DNA of 64,000 bases, from assembly GCF_000633355.1 (NCBI RefSeq), contig NZ_AYMQ01000125.1:1-64000 (forward strand), in the 5' to 3' direction. Source of the stretch: Serratia sp. H1w. Its GTDB lineage: Bacteria > Pseudomonadota > Gammaproteobacteria > Enterobacterales > Enterobacteriaceae. The notes below the pieces were generated by a model. That model was given only the letters and a program-made list of their open reading frames with translations, had not been told where the DNA came from and did not search any database. Numbering within the stretch: the stretch's first letter is position 1; every line of letters starts with the position of its first letter. Positions 34,307-41,995 of this stretch are shown here, piece by piece. The position numbers and the translations under genes are program-made.

Positions 34307-37092
34307 GGTAGGACCTCAAGAATATTTTCGGCACGGACAGGCAAATCACGGAAACGGTGACCGGTAGCGTGGGCGATGGCGTTCACCAATGCGGCAACTA
34401 CCGGGATCATCACGACTTCCGCCATTCCCTTCGGCGGATCGGTTTCCGACAGCGCAGGCAGGATATCGCCGGTCTGTTTCCAGACCGCCACATCACTGGC
34501 GCGCGGTAAATGGTAACGGTTAAAGTTCCAGGTCCCGTTACCCGGCCCATCTTCGTACAACGGTAAATACTCATGCAGTGCATGGCCGATCCCCATCGCC
34601 AACCCGCCCTGCAACTGGCCGGAAACCAGCTCAGGTACAATCAGGTTGCCGCACTCCATAATCGAGTGATGGTTCAACAGCTCAACCTTGCCGGTGGCGA
34701 TATCCACCGCCACTTCCGTCAGCGTGCCAACGGCGCTGTAATAGGTCACCGCGGCGTTATTGCGTTGGGTTGGCGGGTAGAAAACCTGCTCACGCGCCAG
34801 GGTGCTGAACTCACCGTTGCCAATGCGCACCGACAAACCGTCAACCGGCAGGCGTTCGCTGTGATTATTCAGCTTGAAGTCGGCTTCGGCCCACTGCCAG
34901 CGGTTGAAGACATGCACCACCGCGCCAGTAAGGTTGCCCATCTGATAGGCTTTTTTCGCTAACAGCTCAAACGGCAAGATCTGCATACCGGCCGCCGTCA
35001 GGCCACCTTCGACCCAGCGCGCATCTTCTTTACGCACCACCAGCGGTGCCGCCTGGCCACCACCAATGCCGGACTGCCAGATAGATAACGCGGCAGGCCA
35101 CAGTCCCTGTTCAAACACCAACCGGGCCGCTTCACGGGTACTGTGCGAGAAATAGAAAGCAGAGTTACTGGCGCTGGACGGTGAACAGTAGCTTGGCGTC
35201 CAGTTCGGATTGGTTTGCAGTTTGTCCTGCTCTTCCTGCGACATCATGTAGGGATCGCCGCTGGTTTCCATCGGCAACAGCGCCCAATCGGTCACCGAGA
35301 AATGCGCCTCATCCGCCGGTTTGCCCAGCCATTGCGCACACAGTACCGACTGTGAAGTCGACATGCCGGTGCCCATTTCGGCCCCGCTGTGATACAGCGA
35401 GATACGCCCGTCCTCGCTGAACTCCACGCGAGCAAAGGAGGTTTCGGCCCCGGTGCCAAAGTCTTTCTGCACGCAACCAAAGCCCACGCCATAGCGTTTG
35501 CCTGGGTTTTGGCTCTCAAACGCGATTTTGCGTTCGGCACGCTTGCGCCACATCTCATGTTGAGAGGCTTTCACCAGCACTTCATCGGCGCGGATCGCTC
35601 CTGCCGGGATCGCCCCCTGGGTGTTTTTCATGCCGGACTTAAGCACGTTGCGCAAACGAAACTCGATCGGATCGAGTTTCAGCTCTTGTGCCAATTCGTC
35701 CATCATCATCTCGGTCGCGGCCATGCTTTGCAGCGTACCGTAACCGCGCGCGGAACCCGCATCGATGGCGCGAGAAGCCAACCCTACCGAGGAAAGATCG
35801 CTTTTCGGGAAGTAGTAAATCGACTGGGCCGCGGTAGCGCCAACCATCACCACCGATGGCGTAAAGTTACAGCGCCCGCCGCCGTCAGCGGTCATGGCGC
35901 CTTGGAAGGCCTGCAACACGCCGGTTTTTTTGTCTACCGCAATGCGGTAATCCATATCGAAAGCGTGGCGTTTGATCGAGGTCTGGAACTGCTCATAACG
36001 ATCATTGGCCAACCGCACCGGCAGCCCATCGCCATACAGCGCCGCGACTGCACCGTAATACGGGAAGTTATAGTGATCTTTTGAGCCGTAGCCCACGGTG
36101 TAACAAGGGTGCAGGATCAGCTGTTTGACCGGCTGATGACGTTTGGCCAACATGCGTGGCATCTCGTCCGCCACTTCCTGCGGAGACTGGGTTGGGATCA
36201 CCAGATGCAGGGTCTGGCTGGCGGTATCAAACCAGCCGTTGGCATTGTCCGGCTCCAGGGCCGAAGTATCAATGGATTGCGTGGTATAGCTGCGCGTCAA
36301 CACCAGCCAGTCCTGCGGCGGAGTTTGCAGCTGATCGGCGATCATCCCGGCGTAATACATACCTTCCTGATCCAGCTTGCCGCCTTCACGCCCTTCTGGC
36401 CATACCGGCAGGTGTCTACGCATCGATAGTGGGAAGATCGGCGTGTCTTTCAGACTGGAGAAGCGGTCGTCATCGGATGGCTTCTCTCCGCCAACGCGCA
36501 CGTAGCGGAAACTGCCCCACGGATCGCGCTGTAACGGACCGGTTTCACTACCATACTGGATCACTTCATCATGGAATTTCAGCTTGTCTTTGGCAAAGCG
36601 GAAACGAGCAAAATCATGATAGATCAGGATCGCCACCGCATGGCCGAGATAGGCCGGTGTTTTGCCTGTCGGCAACAGCATGTCATCGCCATAAAATGCG
36701 GGGAAGGCCAAACCATCCCGCTCAAGATCCTCTGCCGTTACTAGACGATCCGGTTGCAGATCGTCACCCAGTAAGGAGAGATCGATACCGGTAAACAACC
36801 GGTCAGCCTTGGTGGCGCGCAGAATAAAGGCGTGAGCCTGCTGTTGCGGCCAGTGCGGCATATCCACGGCGCGAATGTCGCGGGCAAACACTTTCTGCCC
36901 CATCACTTTGGAACGGCCATCGATGCGGTAACGGATGCGTTTCGTCTGCGCATCCCAATTGGGTGATTGCAGGATCTTGTGTTCAAACAGCGCGGCATAG
37001 GCACGGCTGTAGAGGGGAGCGAGGTACACGGAGACCCCCGCAATCACGGCACCCTTGATAAAGCGGCGTCGTGACGGGTTGAAATTGCTCAT
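34303..37092 (-). CDS. Molybdopterin-binding large subunit, aldehyde/isoquinoline dehydrogenase type (IorB-like)
   Basis: Catalytic subunit of 929 residues. It starts with a Tat signal (SRRRFIKGAVIAG; cleavage near residue 33), placing the enzyme in the periplasm. Xanthine-oxidase-family motifs are present: GSARGYGTLQSMAATEMMMDELA-type sequence split around the cofactor Arg, GAEMGTGMSTSQ, and a C-terminal KGMAEV with the probable base Glu. The fold arrangement matches IorB. The substrate cannot be told; aldehydes or N-heteroaromatics are typical. First gene of the three-gene operon with an AAAGGAAATTTT ribosome site, divergent from maturation genes. Confidence 0.9.
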   Translation of the reverse strand: MSNFNPSRRRFIKGAVIAGVSVYLAPLYSRAYAALFEHKILQSPNWDAQTKRIRYRIDGRSKVMGQKVFARDIRAVDMPHWPQQQAHAFILRATKADRLFTGIDLSLLGDDLQPDRLVTAEDLERDGLAFPAFYGDDMLLPTGKTPAYLGHAVAILIYHDFARFRFAKDKLKFHDEVIQYGSETGPLQRDPWGSFRYVRVGGEKPSDDDRFSSLKDTPIFPLSMRRHLPVWPEGREGGKLDQEGMYYAGMIADQLQTPPQDWLVLTRSYTTQSIDTSALEPDNANGWFDTASQTLHLVIPTQSPQEVADEMPRMLAKRHQPVKQLILHPCYTVGYGSKDHYNFPYYGAVAALYGDGLPVRLANDRYEQFQTSIKRHAFDMDYRIAVDKKTGVLQAFQGAMTADGGGRCNFTPSVVMVGATAAQSIYYFPKSDLSSVGLASRAIDAGSARGYGTLQSMAATEMMMDELAQELKLDPIEFRLRNVLKSGMKNTQGAIPAGAIRADEVLVKASQHEMWRKRAERKIAFESQNPGKRYGVGFGCVQKDFGTGAETSFARVEFSEDGRISLYHSGAEMGTGMSTSQSVLCAQWLGKPADEAHFSVTDWALLPMETSGDPYMMSQEEQDKLQTNPNWTPSYCSPSSASNSAFYFSHSTREAARLVFEQGLWPAALSIWQSGIGGGQAAPLVVRKEDARWVEGGLTAAGMQILPFELLAKKAYQMGNLTGAVVHVFNRWQWAEADFKLNNHSERLPVDGLSVRIGNGEFSTLAREQVFYPPTQRNNAAVTYYSAVGTLTEVAVDIATGKVELLNHHSIMECGNLIVPELVSGQLQGGLAMGIGHALHEYLPLYEDGPGNGTWNFNRYHLPRASDVAVWKQTGDILPALSETDPPKGMAEVVMIPVVAALVNAIAHATGHRFRDLPVRAENILEVLP

Positions 37093-37338
37093 AAAATTTC
37101 CTTTACGCTTTTATCTACCCTCAGGCTCCAGATGCGGGCACTCGGAGAACTGAAGGTGAGTCGTTTTTTTTATCGGTTTTGTTGCGCAAGCGCTGGTAAC
37201 CTTGCCGTAGACGTTATAATCATATGCTTATAACAAAAAATATGTGAGCATTAACATTTTGTTTTCACAATTAAACACACATTGAAACATTTATTGCCTT
37301 TATGGTGTGGCTGATTTGCGCAAACACGGGCGGGTAAG
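37093..37338. promoter_or_regulatory. Divergent control region of the molybdenum-hydroxylase module
   Basis: 246-bp AT-rich region that must drive both operons. I see short A/T-rich dyads (ATGCTTATAAC and TATGTGAGCAT around 37222-37250) but no operator I can name. Confidence 0.35.
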
Positions 37339-37920
37339 ATGACAACAGGTATCGTGATTACCGCCGCCGGGCGGGGTGAACGTTTCATTCAGGCCGGTGG
37401 CAGTGGCAACAAGCTTAACGCCCTATTGCAGGACAAGACGGTGTTTGAACATACCCTGCAACAGGCGCTGGCCTCCGGTTTACCGGTGCAGGTCGTCACT
37501 CGTCCGGAAAACCTGCGGGTACAACAGGTGTGTGCTGCACATCAGGTTCCCTGCATATTGCTGGCTAGCGGTGGGCTCGGTGAGTCTATTGCCGCTGGCG
37601 TTGCCGCAACCGCAAGCTGGGACGGCTGGCTGATCCATTTGGCGGATATGCCGTTCGTCTCACCGCAGATCTTTGTGCTAGTTGCCGCGGCCCTGAGCCA
37701 GCACAGCATCGTCCGCCCCAGCTTCCAGCAGCAACCTGGGCACCCGGTGGGATTTACCGCCCTTTTGCGCAAACAACTGTGTGCGTTGCGTGGCGATAAT
37801 GGTGCGCGGGAACTGCTACGCAGTCACGGACAGGTTCATCTGATCCCTGTATTTCAACCAGCCATCGTGCAAGATATCGATCTCCCTTCTCAGCTAGTGG
37901 CAAACGAGTCCATGAATTAA
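37339..37920 (+). CDS. MocA-like molybdopterin nucleotidyltransferase
   Basis: 193-residue protein of the MobA/MocA family that activates molybdopterin with CTP (or another NTP) for hydroxylases. The N-terminal nucleotide motif is AAGRGERF...GNKL (about 9-25), with an unusual short insertion before the lysine, and the metal-binding aspartate lies in HLADMPFV. HPVGF and DNGARELL match the family C-terminal part. It overlaps the XdhC-like gene by one base and is divergent from the hydroxylase genes, so the two probably mature the same enzyme. Start and ribosome site are weak. Confidence 0.85.
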   Translation: MTTGIVITAAGRGERFIQAGGSGNKLNALLQDKTVFEHTLQQALASGLPVQVVTRPENLRVQQVCAAHQVPCILLASGGLGESIAAGVAATASWDGWLIHLADMPFVSPQIFVLVAAALSQHSIVRPSFQQQPGHPVGFTALLRKQLCALRGDNGARELLRSHGQVHLIPVFQPAIVQDIDLPSQLVANESMN

Positions 37921-38894
37921 TGCAACACCTTGATATCACCGTAGTCAGCCAGGCCATCAACTGGCTGGAGCAGCAGCCGGTGTGGCTGTGTACCGTATTG
38001 AATACCTATGGCTCATCACCCCGTTCTCCGGGCGCGTTGATGGTAGCGACCCGCGACGGGCACTATTGCGGATCGTTATCCGGTGGCTGTGTGGAAGAGG
38101 ACTTTTTGCACCGTCTGGCGGAGGGGGAATATCAGGCCGCCAGTCAGGTGATCCGCTACGGTGCTGGTGGGCTAACCCCCAACGTAGCGCTGCCCTGTGG
38201 CGGCGTGCTGGACGTGCTGATTGAACATTTGCCCGCAGGCCCTGCCAGCATTGACTACCTGCGCAGTATCGCCGAGGCGTTGGCTGGCCATCACGCTCTG
38301 GTCAAACACCTGACCCTGCCTAATGCCTGTCACGCGCTGGAAACCACCAGCTTTGCCAGCGCCACCCAGGTGGTACGCAACCAGCAAGAGATCCAGCTGC
38401 ACATCGCCGCCGCTCCCCGATTGCTGATTGCCGGGCTTTCCAGCGTAGCGCTGTATTGCGCCGACTTTGCCAGCGCACTCGGCTTTGAAGTGTTGGTCTG
38501 CGAGAGCCGCCCGGAAGCGTTGGAGAACTTTGCCACGCAACTCAAGCCTCATATCACTTTGCTGCGCCAGTTCCCGGCAAAATTCATTGAGGAAGGCGGC
38601 TGTCACGCCAATACCGCAATTGTGGCACTAACCCACGATCCGCGCATGGATGACTTGACTCTGATGGAGGCGATCCATACTCCGGCATTTTACATTGGCG
38701 CGATGGGGTCTCAACAGAACAGCGATCGCCGCCGCGAGCGGCTGCAACAGATCGCCGAATTCAGCCCGCAGGAACTTGGCCGCATCCATGCTCCGATCGG
38801 CCTGCCGCTGGGTAGTAAAACCCCGGCGGAGATCGCGCTGGCCGTGATGGCCGATATCGTGCAGCAGAAGAATCACCCCTCTCCCACTCGTTGA
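37920..38894 (+). CDS. XdhC/CoxI-family molybdenum cofactor maturation protein
   Basis: 324-residue chaperone-like protein that, in characterised systems, binds and sulfurates the molybdenum cofactor for insertion into hydroxylases. The N-terminal XdhC domain has GSSPRSPGALM and GSLSGGCVEEDF; the C-terminal Rossmann domain ends with IGAMGSQQNSDRRRERL and APIGLPLGSKTPAEIA. The Rossmann loop reads AGLSSVA rather than the usual GAGHVA type, so nucleotide binding may differ. The last residues (HPSPTR) and the stop lie inside a family B repeat arm. Confidence 0.88.
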   Translation: MQHLDITVVSQAINWLEQQPVWLCTVLNTYGSSPRSPGALMVATRDGHYCGSLSGGCVEEDFLHRLAEGEYQAASQVIRYGAGGLTPNVALPCGGVLDVLIEHLPAGPASIDYLRSIAEALAGHHALVKHLTLPNACHALETTSFASATQVVRNQQEIQLHIAAAPRLLIAGLSSVALYCADFASALGFEVLVCESRPEALENFATQLKPHITLLRQFPAKFIEEGGCHANTAIVALTHDPRMDDLTLMEAIHTPAFYIGAMGSQQNSDRRRERLQQIAEFSPQELGRIHAPIGLPLGSKTPAEIALAVMADIVQQKNHPSPTR

Positions 38895-39012
38895 CAGCTA
38901 ATGTGGCACTGCGTAGGGGCGCTGCATGCTGCGCCCGTGTTAAGGTCAGACGCGGGAGTAAAATTGTGGCTTTAAATCCCCTCTCCTTTTGGGAGAGGGT
39001 TAAGGTGAGGGG
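38874..39012. repeat. Composite B-A-B repeat element, right flank of the Mo-hydroxylase module
   Basis: Half of family B (CACCCCTCTCCCACTCG, 38874-38890) is followed by GACAGCTAATGTGGCACTG and family A (38916-38937, GGGGCGC-TGCATGCT-GCGCCC), then full family B (38978-39012, CCCCTCTCC, GGGAGAGGG, TTAAGGTGAGGGG). It is the reverse complement in layout of the element at 10036-10181. The 3' ends of the XdhC-like gene and of the AraC gene both lie in it. Confidence 0.75.
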
Positions 39013-39889
39013 ACGTTTTTGCGGCGAATGCCTTATCTGGCACGATCGGGATCAGATACTCCAATTCCAGATGTAGCTCTCCAGCACTGTCTAAGGAGTA
39101 GCTATGCTGTGCAATGTCGAAGCCTTCCCGGCGCACCAGGTTAAACTGCGGCAGGAGTTTGGTATAAACGCTGATGATGTATTCATTAAAGACTATCGGT
39201 TTACCTGCATAGCAAAACCGGCAAAAACCGCCGCTGATCTGCGGCAGTTCCGGCAACGCTTTATCTTTGGCAATCTCTTTATCTACCGCGACAAAGTAAT
39301 CGACCCTCACCTGCTCACCGTCCGGGATAAATTTAGTCAGTGCATATAACCGATCAGGGCGCAGGTTAAATTCGTCGCAAAAACGTTCTTTTATTTGATT
39401 ACGAATGTCGGCATGGGATTTATCCAACTGTTCAATAGCGATATGGTAAGAATAATATTGACCGACCAGTGAATAGCAGTCTGGTTTAACCTCAACATAA
39501 TCAATAGAGATATCGCTGGGTTGGTTTAGCGACAGCGACAGCATCAAATTGCTGAAATCACAGTTCTGAGCCTTGCGATAGGTACTGGGCGTTTGGGAAA
39601 AATGTTTTTTGAAACAGCGTGAGAATGTCTGCTGGGAATCAAACTGATATTCCAACGAAATATCCAGGATGCTTTTCTGCGTAAAACGTAATGAGAAGGC
39701 AGCCAGATAGAGGCGACGGGCGCGAATATAAGTGGCAAGAGACTGGTTGGTCTGTCGCCGGAACATGCGCTGCAAATACCATTTTGAATAGCCGGATTTT
39801 TCACTAACAATATCCAGTGAAAGTGGATTGCGTAGATTGTTTTCTATCCAGACCAGTAATTCTTTGATATGCGTTGCCTGCGTCACCAT
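38972..39889 (-). CDS. AraC-family regulator, Rob/SoxS-like with GyrI-like domain
   Basis: Transcription factor of 305 residues. The N-terminal AraC DNA-binding domain (about 8-110: double helix-turn-helix with SGYSKWYLQRMFRRQT and FDSQQTFSRCFKKHF) is strongly Rob/MarA-like; the C-terminal part (about 125-285) resembles the GyrI-like effector domain of Rob. Its base composition is more AT-rich than the neighbours. The C-terminal tail, SPHLNPLPKGEGI, is translated from a family B repeat and is probably not ancestral. Target genes are unknown; it converges on the molybdenum module and may or may not control it. An AGGA ribosome site precedes the ATG. Confidence 0.88.
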   Translation of the reverse strand: MVTQATHIKELLVWIENNLRNPLSLDIVSEKSGYSKWYLQRMFRRQTNQSLATYIRARRLYLAAFSLRFTQKSILDISLEYQFDSQQTFSRCFKKHFSQTPSTYRKAQNCDFSNLMLSLSLNQPSDISIDYVEVKPDCYSLVGQYYSYHIAIEQLDKSHADIRNQIKERFCDEFNLRPDRLYALTKFIPDGEQVRVDYFVAVDKEIAKDKALPELPQISGGFCRFCYAGKPIVFNEYIISVYTKLLPQFNLVRREGFDIAQHSYSLDSAGELHLELEYLIPIVPDKAFAAKTSPHLNPLPKGEGI

Positions 39890-40015
39890 GGTTGTTCCTG
39901 GCTAAAAATGTCCACGGCAATGGTATACAGATTTATTTATAGCGTCCAAAGCGACGACACTATTTTACAAAGACTGACGAATAGGTTACGAAAATCACAT
40001 CTTGTTACGTAGGGT

Positions 40016-40038
40016 AAAAGCCGCCCGCCAGGGGCGGC
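40016..40038 (-). terminator. Terminator of the fumarase gene
   Basis: On the minus strand GCCGCCC and GGGCGGC pair around CTGGC and are followed by TTTT, 12 bases after the stop. Confidence 0.88.
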
Positions 40039-40049
40039 TATCCGTCAGA

Positions 40050-41696
40050 TTACTTCACACAGCGCGTACATTGTGATTCCTGGATCTTCTGGAAGAAGTC
40101 ATTACCTTTGTCATCCACCAGAATAAACGCCGGGAAATCTTCCACTTCGATTTTCCAGATCGCTTCCATCCCCAGTTCAGGATATTCCACGCACTCCAGA
40201 CTCTTGATGCTCTGTTGTGCCAGTACCGCTGCCGGGCCACCGATGCTGCCAAGATAGAACCCGCCGTGCTTGTGGCAGGCATCCGTCACCTGCTGGCTGC
40301 GGTTGCCTTTGGCCAGCATGATCATGCTACCGCCGTGCGACTGCAACAGATCGACATAGGAGTCCATACGCCCTGCGGTGGTTGGCCCCAGGGAACCTGA
40401 AGCATAGCCTTCCGGCGTTTTGGCCGGGCCAGCATAATAGATCGGATGATCTTTCACGTACTGCGGCAAACCTTCGCCACGATCCAGGCGTTCTTTCAGC
40501 TTGGCGTGGGCAATATCACGGCCAACGATAATGGTGCCGCTCAGTGACAGACGGGTAGACACCGGGTATTGCGACAGTTGCTTGAGGATCTCGGCCATCG
40601 GACGGTTCAGATCGACCTTGATCGCTTCCCCTTCCCCTGCACGACGCAGTTCCTGTGGAATAAACTTGCCTGGGTTATGCTCCAGTTTCTCCAGCCAGAT
40701 CCCTTCGCGGTTGATCTTGCCTTTGATATTACGGTCAGCAGAGCAGGAAACCCCCATCCCCACCGGGCAAGAAGCGCCGTGACGCGGCAGACGCACCACG
40801 CGCACATCGTGGGCAAAGTATTTGCCACCAAACTGCGCGCCCAGGCCCAGGTTCTGGGCTTCTTTCAACAGTTCTTCTTCCAGCGCTACATCGCGGAACG
40901 CCTGGCCGTGCTCGTTGCCTTCGGTTGGCAGCGCATCATAATATTTGGTTGAAGCCAGCTTGACGGTTTTCAGCGTAGCTTCTGCCGAAGTACCACCAAT
41001 CACAAAGGCCACGTGGTACGGAGGGCAAGCTGCGGTGCCCAGAGTACGCATCTTGTCGACCAGATAGTCCTTCAGCTTACCCGGCGACAGCAGCGCCTTG
41101 GTTTCCTGATACAGGTAGGTTTTGTTGGCCGAGCCACCGCCCTTGGCGATGCACAGGAACTTATACTCGTCACCATCCACGCTGTAGAGATCGATCTGCG
41201 CAGGCAGGTTGCTGCCGGTATTGACCTCCTGGTACATATCCAGCGCGGCGTTTTGCGAATAGCGCAGGTTGTCTTCGATAAAGGTGTTGTACACCCCGCG
41301 CGACAGGGCTTCTTCGTCTCCGCCGCCGGTCCAGACGCGCTGACCTTTTTTACCCATGATGATCGCCGTGCCGGTGTCCTGGCAGGTTGGCAAAATACCC
41401 TTGGCGGCGATTTCTGAGTTACGCAAAAATTGCAGCGCAACGTACTTGTCGTTCTCACTGGCGTCTGGGTCGTTGAGGATATCGGCCACCTGCTGTTGAT
41501 GTGCAGGGCGCAACATGAACGAGGCGTCGTGGAAAGCGTGCTGGGCGAGTAGGGTCAGGGCTTGCGGATCGACCTTGAGGACTTCCTGGCCGGCAAATTC
41601 AGCGACGGAAACATGGTCGCGGCTTAGCAGATAGTATTCGGTATCGTCTTTCTTCAGCGGGAACGGATCTTGATAATGGAACGGTTTATTCGACAT
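40050..41696 (-). CDS. fumA: Class I (4Fe-4S) fumarate hydratase
   Basis: Oxygen-labile fumarase of the TCA cycle, 548 residues, the same length as E. coli FumA/FumB. Cluster ligands Cys105 (LPTCQDTG), Cys224 (TAACPPYH) and Cys318 (GVSCSADR) are present. The frame is open for another 71 codons upstream, but those residues are not family-like and cross the promoter, so ATG 41696 ([12 protein letters not shown]) is chosen. Whether it is the FumA or FumB orthologue cannot be settled by sequence here. It stands alone between an AraC regulator and rlhA. Confidence 0.95.
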   Translation of the reverse strand: MSNKPFHYQDPFPLKKDDTEYYLLSRDHVSVAEFAGQEVLKVDPQALTLLAQHAFHDASFMLRPAHQQQVADILNDPDASENDKYVALQFLRNSEIAAKGILPTCQDTGTAIIMGKKGQRVWTGGGDEEALSRGVYNTFIEDNLRYSQNAALDMYQEVNTGSNLPAQIDLYSVDGDEYKFLCIAKGGGSANKTYLYQETKALLSPGKLKDYLVDKMRTLGTAACPPYHVAFVIGGTSAEATLKTVKLASTKYYDALPTEGNEHGQAFRDVALEEELLKEAQNLGLGAQFGGKYFAHDVRVVRLPRHGASCPVGMGVSCSADRNIKGKINREGIWLEKLEHNPGKFIPQELRRAGEGEAIKVDLNRPMAEILKQLSQYPVSTRLSLSGTIIVGRDIAHAKLKERLDRGEGLPQYVKDHPIYYAGPAKTPEGYASGSLGPTTAGRMDSYVDLLQSHGGSMIMLAKGNRSQQVTDACHKHGGFYLGSIGGPAAVLAQQSIKSLECVEYPELGMEAIWKIEVEDFPAFILVDDKGNDFFQKIQESQCTRCVK

Positions 41697-41918
41697 TGAT
41701 CTCTCACTTGCAACATCAGCTGCGTTAAATTCACACTTACTCAGCGTGCTCGGGGTACGCTGCGTCAAAAAAACTCCCCACACCTTACGTATTTTTAGGT
41801 AGTCAGTTATTGCGCCAAATCGCAAAATAACCGCTATTAACGCAGGGGTTAACGCTGGTGGTGTTTTTCTGACCTCATCCGGTGAGAACTGCGGGTACAG
41901 ACTCATCATGCACAGTCT

Positions 41919-41952
41919 ATTATCCCGCAGTTAACACATTGATTACAATCTA
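41919..41952 (-). promoter_or_regulatory. Fumarase promoter with FNR-like site
   Basis: TTGTAA (-35, 41943-41948) and GATAAT (-10, 41919-41924) are 18 bp apart on the minus strand, about 220 bp before the start codon. TTGAT-TACA-ATCTA (41939-41952) overlaps the -35 and is one base from the FNR consensus TTGAT-N4-ATCAA. Oxygen-linked control is inferred. Confidence 0.5.
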
Positions 41953-41995
41953 TGTGAGTCGATCGGCTTATCATTGTGGGAAAATAACGTTACGG

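Noticed and set aside
41697-41909. 71-residue N-terminal extension of the fumarase
   Set aside because: Not family-like; the resulting start would lie only just downstream of the -10 box, and the shorter form has exactly the E. coli length.
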